Position numbers and translations under genes: made by a program
Shown here: positions 43,981 through 52,068 of the stretch, one piece after another
How positions within the stretch are numbered: position 1 is the first letter of the stretch
How the letters are laid out: every line of letters begins with the position of its first letter
NCBI RefSeq assembly: GCF_002019635.1
Contig: NZ_KV917372.1
Span: forward strand, 434,001-498,000
DNA: 64,000 nucleotides
Source: Metabacillus halosaccharovorans
GTDB lineage: Bacteria > Bacillota > Bacilli > Bacillales > Bacillaceae
Direction of reading: 5' to 3'
Notes under the pieces: generated by a model
Told to the model about the DNA's origin: nothing
The model's input: only the letters and a program-made list of their open reading frames with translations
The model's database searches: none

Positions 43981-44805
43981 ATGAATTTTGTTACATTAAA
44001 CAATGGATTAAAAATGCCGCAGCTTGGCTTTGGAGTATGGCAAGTTGAGGATGATCAAGCAACTTCAGCTGTTAAAAAAGCCATTGAGGTTGGTTACACT
44101 TCGATCGATACAGCAATGATCTATAAAAATGAAGTCGGTGTTGGTAAGGCAATTAAGGAAGCATCTGTCCCACGTGAAGAGCTATTCATCACGACCAAGG
44201 TATGGAATACTGATCAAGGATATGAAAATACAATAAAAGCATTTGAAGCAAGCTTGGAAAGATTAGGTCTGGATTATGTTGATCTATACCTTATTCATTG
44301 GCCAACACCAGAGTTTGATCAATATGTTGATACATACAAAGCACTTGAAAAACTATATAAAGATGGGAAAGTTAAAGCAATTGGTGTATGTAATTTTGAA
44401 ATTGAACATTTAGAAAGATTATTAAACGAATGTGAAGTAGTGCCGGTTCTTAACCAAGTTGAGTGTCATCCATACCTTGCACAAAATGAATTAAAAGAAT
44501 TCTGTGCTAAACATAATATTTTTGTTGAAGCATGGAGCCCACTGGATCAAGGTGGAGAGGCATTACAAGATGAAGTGATTCAAAAAATTGCAAACTCACA
44601 TAACAAATCAACAGCACAAGTAATTTTACGCTGGCATTTACAAAACAATACAATTGTCATTCCAAAATCAGTAACCCCTTCTAGAATTGAAGAAAACTTC
44701 AACGTTTTCGACTTTGACCTAACGTCTGATGAAATGAATGCAATCAATGAACTTAACCGTAACCGACGTAAAGGTCCACATCCAAATGAAATGAATGTAA
44801 GATAA
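43981..44805 (+). CDS. Aldo/keto reductase
   Basis: The 274-residue NADPH-dependent reductase has the AKR5-like layout: GFGVWQVEDD, STIDTAMIYKNEVGVGKAI-type segment with catalytic Asp and Tyr near residues 47-52, FITTKVWN with the Lys near 78, and DLYLIHWPTP with the His near 111; VIPKSVTPSRIEENF binds the cofactor near 225. It closely resembles B. subtilis YvgN/YtbE, which reduce methylglyoxal and glyoxal. ATG 43981 follows AAAGGAGAG. Confidence 0.93.
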   Translation: MNFVTLNNGLKMPQLGFGVWQVEDDQATSAVKKAIEVGYTSIDTAMIYKNEVGVGKAIKEASVPREELFITTKVWNTDQGYENTIKAFEASLERLGLDYVDLYLIHWPTPEFDQYVDTYKALEKLYKDGKVKAIGVCNFEIEHLERLLNECEVVPVLNQVECHPYLAQNELKEFCAKHNIFVEAWSPLDQGGEALQDEVIQKIANSHNKSTAQVILRWHLQNNTIVIPKSVTPSRIEENFNVFDFDLTSDEMNAINELNRNRRKGPHPNEMNVR

Positions 44806-44807
44806 TG

Positions 44808-44847
44808 AAAAGACTGCTTCCAAAACATGTTGGAGCAGTCTTTCTTG
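44808..44847. terminator. Terminator between aldo/keto reductase and DUF2512-like gene
   Basis: AAAGACTGCTTCCAA (44808-44822) pairs with TTGGAGCAGTCTTT with one bulged base. The T-run is short. Confidence 0.78.
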
Positions 44848-44852
44848 CATTC

Positions 44853-45209
44853 TTACTTTTTAGAAAGTTTCCATGCAGGGATTAGAGAATGAAAATAGAA
44901 AAAATAGCTCATAACCATATGTATCACAGTGTAAATCGCAAGTGTAGTCAGGTAGGTAAGAAACCATTGACCAACTGAATCATCTAAAAAGAAAAATAAT
45001 AAAATCATACCGATTGGAAAGGGAACTAATACGATTAACCAAATTGGTGCACCAACAGCCTCTGTTATTGCACCTAGCGATACCACAGAGAATCCTATCA
45101 ATATTGCTTGCCAAAAGGCAATTCCATCACTTATGAGTATACTTCCTAAATCATATGAGATGGCTGTAAGAATAATAGCCAGCATAAAATCAACTGCATA
45201 TTTCATCAT
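44853..45209 (-). CDS. Small four-helix membrane protein, DUF2512-like
   Basis: The 118-residue protein is almost all hydrophobic, with four predicted helices (FMLAIILTAISYDLGSILIS, AILIGFSVVSLGAITEAVGA, LIVLVPFPIGMILLFFFLDD, YLTTLAIYTVIHMVMSYFFY). This size and layout match the DUF2512 (YndM-like) proteins of Bacillus, of unknown function. Tandem ATGs at 45209/45206 follow GAGGAG. Confidence 0.72.
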   Translation of the reverse strand: MMKYAVDFMLAIILTAISYDLGSILISDGIAFWQAILIGFSVVSLGAITEAVGAPIWLIVLVPFPIGMILLFFFLDDSVGQWFLTYLTTLAIYTVIHMVMSYFFYFHSLIPAWKLSKK

Positions 45210-45316
45210 TATTCAACTCCTCAGGTAGTCTCTTACTATATTACCATTATCATCCATTTCCCGTAAATATTATAGATTAATAGGTTCAAAACAATGAAAG
45301 AAGAGGGAGGATTCTG

Positions 45317-45373
45317 ATTCGTTTACTATATTGTCTATCTGTTGGTCGCTGGTACTATTATTATGTAAATTGA
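45317..45373 (+). CDS. Possible 18-residue peptide with ATT start
   Basis: After a very strong GAGGGAGG (45303-45310) comes ATT CTG ATT then a short frame encoding IRLLYCLSVGRWYYYVN and TGA 45371-45373. There is no ATG or GTG. The frame is hydrophobic and aromatic. It is listed only because the SD is much better than chance and other genes nearby seem to use ATT; it may be a non-coding remnant. Confidence 0.2.
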   Translation: MRLLYCLSVGRWYYYYVN

Positions 45374-45387
45374 TAAAATAAAGTTGA

Positions 45388-45720
45388 TTATGACCATTCC
45401 CCTTCATGATCTACACGTGGGTAAAATTGATATTGGGATAAATCAATTGAATGATGCTCGGTTAATTTTATGCCTTCATTTTCAAGGAATTGCTTTTGCA
45501 ATAGAAAGGAGGATTCTTCTTTAAAACCAATCTCACCTTTGGCATTCACAACCCGATGCCATGGGAGTTGGTATTTCGCACTCATTGAATGAAGGATGCG
45601 TACAACTTGTCTGGCACCTCTTGGACTGCCTGCCAACCGGGCAATCTGGCCGTATGTCATAACATGACCTTCTGGTATATGCAATATAAGATGTATAACT
45701 CTTTCTGTAAAAGGGCGAAT
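45388..45720 (-). CDS. Alkyltransferase-like (MGMT-family) protein lacking the active-site Cys
   Basis: It is a DNA-binding domain of O6-methylguanine-DNA methyltransferase type: FTERVIHLILHIPEGHVMTYGQIA, the winged HTH with GSPRGARQVVRILH (recognition helix and Arg finger), and LPWHRVVNAKGEIGF. The last motif has Trp in place of the acceptor Cys of PCHRV. Alkyltransferase-like proteins with this change flip and flag alkylated guanine for nucleotide excision repair without removing the alkyl group. GGGAGG lies just upstream; the only in-frame GTG (45729) overlaps it, so ATT at the complement of 45718-45720 (8 bases away) is the likely start, giving about 110 residues. Confidence 0.86.
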   Translation of the reverse strand: MRPFTERVIHLILHIPEGHVMTYGQIARLAGSPRGARQVVRILHSMSAKYQLPWHRVVNAKGEIGFKEESSFLLQKQFLENEGIKLTEHHSIDLSQYQFYPRVDHEGEWS

Positions 45721-45955
45721 GATAAACACCTCCCAGGTTTTAGAGTTTCGAGATGGCTAATAAAAGATAAGCATAACTTTATATGTATTATTTATATAAT
45801 ATAACACATAGTACCATAGTAAAATTTGAAACAGAAATTACTACTAATCATAACTAATTTTTTCATAATTCCTAATACTTTTACAAAATCTGTTGACAGT
45901 TGTAAGTCCTTGTGGCAAATTTAAAAGATATATTTACATAATTCAGGAGGAAATG

Positions 45956-46921
45956 ATGACTATGGAAAATCGCACGAATATAATCGATTGTACCATTCGT
46001 GATGGCGGGTTAGTAAATAATTGGGATTTCAGCGTAGAATTTGTTCAAGACTTGTATCACGGCCTAAATGAGGCTGGTGTTGAGTATATGGAAATTGGCT
46101 ATAAAAATTCACCAAAGCTTTTAAAGGCTAGCGAACCAAATCCATGGAGATTTCTTGATGATCAGTTTCTTAAAGAAGTGATTCCTGAGAAAAAAAACAC
46201 AAAACTATCTGCTCTTGTTGATATTGGCCGTGTTGATCCAGATGATGTTTTACCACGCGAACAGAGTGTATTAGATATGATTCGAGTGGCATGTTATATC
46301 CGTGAGGTAGACAAGGGTCTTGAGCTCGTACAAATGTTTCACGAACTTGGCTATGAAACAGCTCTTAACATCATGGCGCTTTCCAGCGTTCCGGAGAACC
46401 AATTAATCGAGGCTTTTGACATGGTTAAGGAAAGCCCAGTAGATGTTGTTTATATTGTTGATTCGTTTGGAAGTTTAGATCCTTCTGACATTGAACACCA
46501 AGTAAAGAAATTTAAAGGCATGCTACCTAACAAAAAATTTGGTATTCATACACATAATAATATGCAGCTTGCTTTTGCCAACACATTAACAGCAATGCGT
46601 AATGGAGTTAATTTCCTTGATTCATCTGTTTATGGAATGGGTAGAGCGGCAGGGAATTGCCATACAGAGCTCCTTGTTACACATATCCAAAAAGCAAGCT
46701 ATGAGCTTAAACCAGTTCTGGGTATCATTGAAAAGCATATGCTGGACATGAGACAAAAGTGGGAGTGGGGGTATATCATTCCTTATATGATCTCTGGAAC
46801 ATTAAATGAACATCCACGTGTAGCAATGGCTTACCGTGATAGTGAGGATCGGGATAAGTTTGTTGAGTTTTATGATAAAGTCACTTCACCTGAAGCATCA
46901 GTTGCTCCTGCGACAAAATAA
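45956..46921 (+). CDS. DRE-TIM metallolyase / HMGL-like aldolase
   Basis: The 321-residue protein is a TIM barrel of the HMG-CoA lyase/4-hydroxy-2-oxovalerate aldolase superfamily. IIDCTIRDGGLVNNWDF holds the metal-binding Asp and catalytic Arg. FGIHTHNNMQLAFANT carries the two metal His, and SVYGMGRAAGNCHTELL forms a late loop. It lacks the MhpE communication domain and has no MhpF partner nearby, so the substrate is unknown; related proteins occur in capsule and sugar-acid gene clusters. ATG 45956 has AGGAGG 5 bases upstream; ATG 45953 and 45962 are close alternatives. The frame reaches back to 45893 without an SD. Confidence 0.86.
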   Translation: MTMENRTNIIDCTIRDGGLVNNWDFSVEFVQDLYHGLNEAGVEYMEIGYKNSPKLLKASEPNPWRFLDDQFLKEVIPEKKNTKLSALVDIGRVDPDDVLPREQSVLDMIRVACYIREVDKGLELVQMFHELGYETALNIMALSSVPENQLIEAFDMVKESPVDVVYIVDSFGSLDPSDIEHQVKKFKGMLPNKKFGIHTHNNMQLAFANTLTAMRNGVNFLDSSVYGMGRAAGNCHTELLVTHIQKASYELKPVLGIIEKHMLDMRQKWEWGYIIPYMISGTLNEHPRVAMAYRDSEDRDKFVEFYDKVTSPEASVAPATK

Positions 46922-46931
46922 ATAACGTAAT

Positions 46932-46964
46932 AAAAACTCAGCCCCAATAAGGCTGAGTTTTTTT
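46932..46964. terminator. Bidirectional terminator between aldolase and xylanase genes
   Basis: AAAAACTCAGCC (46932-46943) pairs with GGCTGAGTTTTT (46951-46962), in a typical A-stem-T arrangement for convergent genes. Confidence 0.92.
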
Positions 46965-46969
46965 AAAAT

Positions 46970-48549
<1,580 letters not shown>

Positions 48550-49125
48550 TCAACATTCATTATCGGATACATATTTATTGCTCCCAGGAAGTTTCTTTAT
48601 CTTTTTCCAGGCTTCAATTGCATCTGTTCGATTTTTTCCTCGATTCTTAGGATCAGCAAAGAAGTCACGAGTGAATTGATTATATTCAAATTGCGGGGCG
48701 ATTTTTTTCGTATAAGTTGGGGCTTTCTTTCGTTCTTCTTCCTCATACCAAGCATCAACAACATCTCGATATGTTTTTCCAATGTTATTTTTAAAGTAGT
48801 CCTGGATATACGTAGAAAAATGAAATTTAGGGATAACTGTCTTAAAAAATGCTCTCACACTCTGACTGCAACGATGATTTTCTGTAATAACAGTATCAAG
48901 GCTTAATTCTTCGAGCAATTGAATATTTCTTTTTACACTTGGTTTTCTAATAGGAGATTTTATCTCTCCTGTTTTTAAAAATGCCTCAATTCTATCTGCG
49001 ATTTCCTGTTTTGAACCAGTAACGCTAATCAAGTTTTCCCTGCAAAATGTTTGTAGTTCCGTTTTCAACCAATAATAATTTTTAAAACTTTGAATGCTGG
49101 TATGTTTTGTTAATTTCGGTCTCAT
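48550..49125 (-). CDS. SAP-domain and DUF6434-like protein with internal duplication
   Basis: The 191-residue protein has an N-terminal SAP-like motif (LKTELQTFCRENLISVTGSKQEIADRI) at about residues 18-50, a putative DNA-binding helix pair. After a linker (CSQSVRAFFKTVIPKFHFS) there are two copies of a roughly 33-residue motif, F..(Y/F)IQDYFKNNIGKTYRDVVDAW and F.QFTRDFFADPKNRGKNRTDAIEAW, as in DUF6434. ATG 49125 has AAGGAGG 7 bases upstream. It is basic overall, fitting nucleic acid binding. Its role is unknown. Confidence 0.8.
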   Translation of the reverse strand: MRPKLTKHTSIQSFKNYYWLKTELQTFCRENLISVTGSKQEIADRIEAFLKTGEIKSPIRKPSVKRNIQLLEELSLDTVITENHRCSQSVRAFFKTVIPKFHFSTYIQDYFKNNIGKTYRDVVDAWYEEEERKKAPTYTKKIAPQFEYNQFTRDFFADPKNRGKNRTDAIEAWKKIKKLPGSNKYVSDNEC

Positions 49126-49228
49126 TACATATCCTCCTTTTCTCTTTATAACTTATTATAGAACAAATGTTCCTTTCGTACAAAAGAATTATAATCGGAA
49201 GTAATTTATTGTGTGAAAGGAATAATCC

Positions 49229-49462
49229 TCATTCTATACAATTGTTATCACTGCCAATGAAATCATACAGAAAATGGCGATTCTCACGACGTTTTTCCAC
49301 GTTGAGCATTGAATAGAGAGTTCGATAAAAATACCCTTCAAAACTTGTATGTATTTTTCTCATCCGTTTCATAAATACGGTTTGCTTAAAAGCATATACA
49401 ATAATATCCATTACATCTTCAATACACCTTTCAAAGTTGATTTTGATATAAGCAATTAACAT
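49229..49462 (-). CDS. Short frame of uncertain status
   Basis: A 77-residue frame (KRMRKIHTSFEGYFYRTLYSMLNVEKRREN in part) on the minus strand lies in a 500-base gap. No convincing SD precedes ATG 49462; an internal ATG near 49414 has AAAGGTG at a long 12 bases. Basic helix-rich content is compatible with a small DNA- or RNA-binding protein or a truncated remnant, but nothing confirms translation. The gap otherwise shows nothing. Confidence 0.3.
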   Translation of the reverse strand: MLIAYIKINFERCIEDVMDIIVYAFKQTVFMKRMRKIHTSFEGYFYRTLYSMLNVEKRRENRHFLYDFIGSDNNCIE

Positions 49463-49637
49463 GATAAAAGTTCGGTCACTCTTTATATAGGGAATTTTTG
49501 AGGGAGAGTAGCATTAAAATTAATTTTTTTTTATAGTAGAATTAAATTTTCCAATAATATACTAATGAGAAACACTTGCAAACCTGTTAGCCTTGTATAT
49601 GACCTGTTTCGAACCAATAAATAAACAGGAGGTATAC

Positions 49638-50243
49638 ATGATGAAAAAAATACTATGTTTATTCATAACTCTAAATATGATCTTTTTCTCTTTTACTATT
49701 TCTAAAACCAATGCTGAAGAACAAGATACGAATGAAACTGGAACTTCATTACATTTACTATTAAATAAGCACGGAATTGAAACTGAAGAAAACAATTTGA
49801 ATTCCATTGATTTACGATTTCAACAAAAAGAAGTTATCAAGAAGGATGAGACAATTATAAAGGCTGACAAAGAAGTGTCTGCTACAATTTCGAAAGATGA
49901 AAAAAAATTGCTTGCCCAACTGGTCCATGCAGAGGCAGAAGGTGAGCCATATGTTGGTAAGGTGGCAGTTGCTGAAGTTGTACTAAATCGTGTTGATCAT
50001 GATCAATTCCCAGATACTATTAAACAAGTCATTTATCAAGAAAATGCTTTTGAACCTGTCTCAAATAACTCCATTAACGAACCGGCTGATAAGGAAGCTT
50101 ATAAGGCTGTTCAAGATGCATTGACAGAAAACGATGAGAATGATGAGCTTCTTTATTTCTATAACCCGGACACAGCTACAAGTGATTGGATACAAACTCG
50201 TGAAGTTGTAAAAACAATTGGTAATCATGCATTTGCTATATAG
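49638..50243 (+). CDS. SleB/CwlJ-type cell wall hydrolase, secreted
   Basis: The roughly 201-residue protein has a signal peptide (MMKKILCLFITLNMIFFSFT), an unassigned 75-residue linker rich in Lys and Glu, and a C-terminal Hydrolase_2 domain: LLAQLVHAEAEGEPYVGKVAV with the putative catalytic Glu, EVVLNRVDHDQFPDTIKQVIY and YFYNPDTATSDW. It lacks the LysM domain of its paralogue at 33689-34312. Tandem ATGs at 49638 and 49641 follow AGGAGG (49627-49632). The frame opens at 49593 without an SD. The role in cortex or vegetative wall turnover is unresolved. Confidence 0.9.
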   Translation: MMKKILCLFITLNMIFFSFTISKTNAEEQDTNETGTSLHLLLNKHGIETEENNLNSIDLRFQQKEVIKKDETIIKADKEVSATISKDEKKLLAQLVHAEAEGEPYVGKVAVAEVVLNRVDHDQFPDTIKQVIYQENAFEPVSNNSINEPADKEAYKAVQDALTENDENDELLYFYNPDTATSDWIQTREVVKTIGNHAFAI

Positions 50244-50252
50244 AAAATAGAA

Positions 50253-50290
50253 AAATGCGTACAGTCTAAAATGCTGTACGCATTTATTTT
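50253..50290 (+). terminator. Rho-independent terminator after the hydrolase
   Basis: AAATGCGTACAG (50253-50264) pairs perfectly with CTGTACGCATTT (50274-50285), then ATTTTTC. Confidence 0.9.
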
Positions 50291-50459
50291 TCTTAATCTT
50301 CAAGGTCCTATTAATAACTGCACGATGTATGATCCAAATTCCCAGCACTATTTTTACCATTAAATACAACTTCACTACCTTATCCATCTATGTTAAATTA
50401 GATATACACGATACGTAACACGTATTGTTCATACCATACAAATACATGTCATTTATACA

Positions 50460-50731
50460 TACCGTGCTAGATGGGGAGATGGCGGTGCCCTGTAACCTGC
50501 AATCCGCCTTAGCGGGGTTGAATTCCTCTTTAGCGGTATGGTGCATGTAAGGTTTGCCTTATGCAAGCGGTGATGACGATTGGGGTCCGCGCAACAGACA
50601 TCTATGAAACTGGTCAGGCCTGGAAGGGAGCAGCCATAAGTAGATTCGTCGGTGTGCCGCAGGGTAGCCCTGACTGAGCTGGCTACTTAAGTAACACTTA
50701 TGTGACCATATCAATAAGAGGTGCACGGTTT
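50460..50731 (+). ncRNA. ffs: Signal recognition particle RNA, large Bacillus type (4.5S-like/scRNA)
   Basis: Start ACCGTGCTAG and end GGTGCACGGT pair to close the molecule, as in B. subtilis scRNA (about 270 bases). The 5' third (GGGGAGATGGCGGTGCCCTGTA) is the Alu domain. The conserved S-domain tip is present: GTCAGGCCTGGAAGGGAGCA, matching the GGUCAGGNCNGGAAGGAAGCAGC signature where Ffh binds. The molecule guides membrane and secreted proteins to SecYEG with Ffh. Ends are approximate because processing trims both. In B. subtilis the gene lies beside dnaX; here it lies beside a hydrolase gene and a membrane protein gene. Confidence 0.93.
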
Positions 50732-50748
50732 TACATATGAACATAGCA

Positions 50749-50785
50749 GATGACTCCTTTTAGACAAAAAGGAGTCATCTTTTTT
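50749..50785 (+). terminator. Rho-independent terminator after SRP RNA
   Basis: GATGACTCCTTTT (50749-50761) pairs perfectly with AAAAGGAGTCATC (50767-50779), then TTTTTT. Confidence 0.93.
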
Positions 50786-51248
50786 ATTTATTATCAACGT
50801 CTTTATCTGGTTTAAACAATTTTTTAGAAAAAGCATTTAACTTATTTAAAAACCGATTAAAGCCAAACCCTACAAAAAACGCAATACTGATTTGGGCTAA
50901 CGGAGTTTCATTGTAATCAATAAAATCAATCAAAAAGATTCCACTTTGTAGCAATGTAACAGCTATAACAGCCGTACCTGTAGCAAATATCGGATAAAAG
51001 ATATACATAATCCACTCTCTATAGTCTGTTAGCTCGCCCTTCATATAGTGAGAGCAAAACATGTAAAGATGGCGAAGGGATCCACCGATTGCTCCGGCAA
51101 AGAAATAATAAAGAAAAATCTCAATAGAAGAAATAAACGGAAACAGATTTTCTAATACTCCAGTCCATAATGCTCCGACAGCTAAAAAGCTGCCAAAAAA
51201 CAAAAGGGAAAGATAAAGTAAAATCACGGTTTTTAACCACCGTTTCAT
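50784..51248 (-). CDS. Membrane protein of unknown function
   Basis: The 154-residue protein begins MKRWLKTVILLYLSLLFFGSF and has about four hydrophobic segments, including FLYYFFAGAIGGSLRHLYMF, IFYPIFATGTAVIAVTLLQS and ISIAFFVGFGFNRFLNKL, with a basic C-terminus ending KLFKPDKDVDNK. I do not recognise a named family. ATG at the complement of 51246-51248 follows AGGGGTG by about 5 bases; a longer frame reaches 51293 without an SD. It is convergent with the SRP RNA gene and divergent from csoR. Confidence 0.75.
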   Translation of the reverse strand: MKRWLKTVILLYLSLLFFGSFLAVGALWTGVLENLFPFISSIEIFLYYFFAGAIGGSLRHLYMFCSHYMKGELTDYREWIMYIFYPIFATGTAVIAVTLLQSGIFLIDFIDYNETPLAQISIAFFVGFGFNRFLNKLNAFSKKLFKPDKDVDNK

Positions 51249-51372
51249 TCTATCACCCCTAGTTGAAGATTTGATATTATATGATGCAGTCATCTGAAAA
51301 GTGTTTTAGTTCATGCACCGTTTCAAATAGGAGAAAAAACAAAAGGTATTTTATAAAATCAAAATGCTTTAC

Positions 51373-51390
51373 ATAGGTTAGGGGGGTATG
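51373..51390 (+). promoter_or_regulatory. Putative CsoR operator upstream of csoR-copZ
   Basis: ATAGGTTAGGGGGGTATG carries the G-tract followed by TATGGTA that is characteristic of CsoR sites in Bacillus copZA promoters. It lies 31 bases before the csoR start. Confidence 0.45.
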
Positions 51391-51420
51391 GTAGATTATA
51401 TTAAAGAGGAGGTTTTGGAT

Positions 51421-51756
51421 ATGTTTGAAGAAGAAGAGGCCTTGAAATTTGAACAATGTAATATGAATCACTCTGAAAGACAAAGCCACCATTCTGATAA
51501 GGTAAAAAAATCCTTAATTAGCCGGTTAAATAGAGTTGAAGGTCAAGTTCGCGGTATTAAAGGGTTAATTGAAAAAGATACGTATTGTGATGATATCATT
51601 ACCCAAATTTCCGCCGTTCAATCTGCCCTTAATAGCTTCTCAAAAGTTTTATTAGAAGCTCATTTAAAAAGCTGTGTAACAGAAAGAATACAAGATGGTG
51701 ACTTAGAAGTTGTTGATGAATTGCTTGTTACCATTCAAAGATTAATGAAAAAATAA
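51421..51756 (+). CDS. csoR: Copper-sensing repressor CsoR
   Basis: The 111-residue four-helix protein of the CsoR/RcnR family shows RLNRVEGQVRGIKGLIEKDTYCDDIITQISAVQSAL and then LEAHLKSCV. The Cu(I) ligands C-x24-H-x3-C are all present (Cys in DTYCDD, His in EAHL, Cys in KSCV). The N-terminal extension CNMNHSERQSHH adds possible metal ligands. ATG 51421 has GAGGAGG 8 bases upstream. It is followed 13 bases later by copZ, so csoR and copZ form one unit. Cu(I) binding would release DNA and turn on efflux. Confidence 0.93.
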   Translation: MFEEEEALKFEQCNMNHSERQSHHSDKVKKSLISRLNRVEGQVRGIKGLIEKDTYCDDIITQISAVQSALNSFSKVLLEAHLKSCVTERIQDGDLEVVDELLVTIQRLMKK

Positions 51757-51769
51757 GGAGTGTTGAATT

Positions 51770-51976
51770 ATGGAGAAAATAACGTTAACAGTTCAAGGTA
51801 TGTCCTGTGGACACTGTGTAAGTGCAATTGAAGGAAATGTAGGAAAACAAAATGGTGTAGAAAACGTAAAAGTTCATTTATCTGAAGGAAAAGTGGATAT
51901 CGATTTTGATCCGGCTGTTGTTTCATTGGATAAAATAAAGGAAATAATTGATGAACAAGGGTATGATGTAGTGTAA
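51770..51976 (+). CDS. copZ: Copper chaperone CopZ
   Basis: The 68-residue HMA (heavy-metal-associated) domain protein has the Cu(I) site GMSCGHC at residues 10-16 and the ferredoxin-like fold pattern TLTVQG, SAIEGNVG, VKVHLSEGKVDIDF. It carries Cu(I) to CopA and to CsoR. Its reading ends shortly before a terminator-like hairpin that separates it from copA. Confidence 0.95.
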   Translation: MEKITLTVQGMSCGHCVSAIEGNVGKQNGVENVKVHLSEGKVDIDFDPAVVSLDKIKEIIDEQGYDVV

Positions 51977-51993
51977 CAATTATTCCGAAAAAC

Positions 51994-52026
51994 AAAACGT
52001 GCTTATATCGTTAGCACGTTTTATTT
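51994..52026 (+). terminator. Terminator between copZ and copA
   Basis: AAAACGTGCT (51994-52003) pairs with AGCACGTTTT (52013-52022), then ATTTT. It should reduce read-through from csoR-copZ into copA. Confidence 0.85.
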
Positions 52027-52036
52027 TGAAAAACAA

Positions 52037-52055
52037 TATACCACTACAGGGTATA
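52037..52055 (+). promoter_or_regulatory. CsoR-box-like inverted repeat upstream of copA
   Basis: TATACC (52037-52042) and GGTATA (52050-52055) form a 19-base inverted repeat, close to the TACCC/GGGTA dyad of CsoR sites. It touches the copA SD (GGAGG 52056-52060), so it could block transcription or initiation of copA. Confidence 0.45.
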
Positions 52056-52068
52056 GGAGGCGTAAAAA

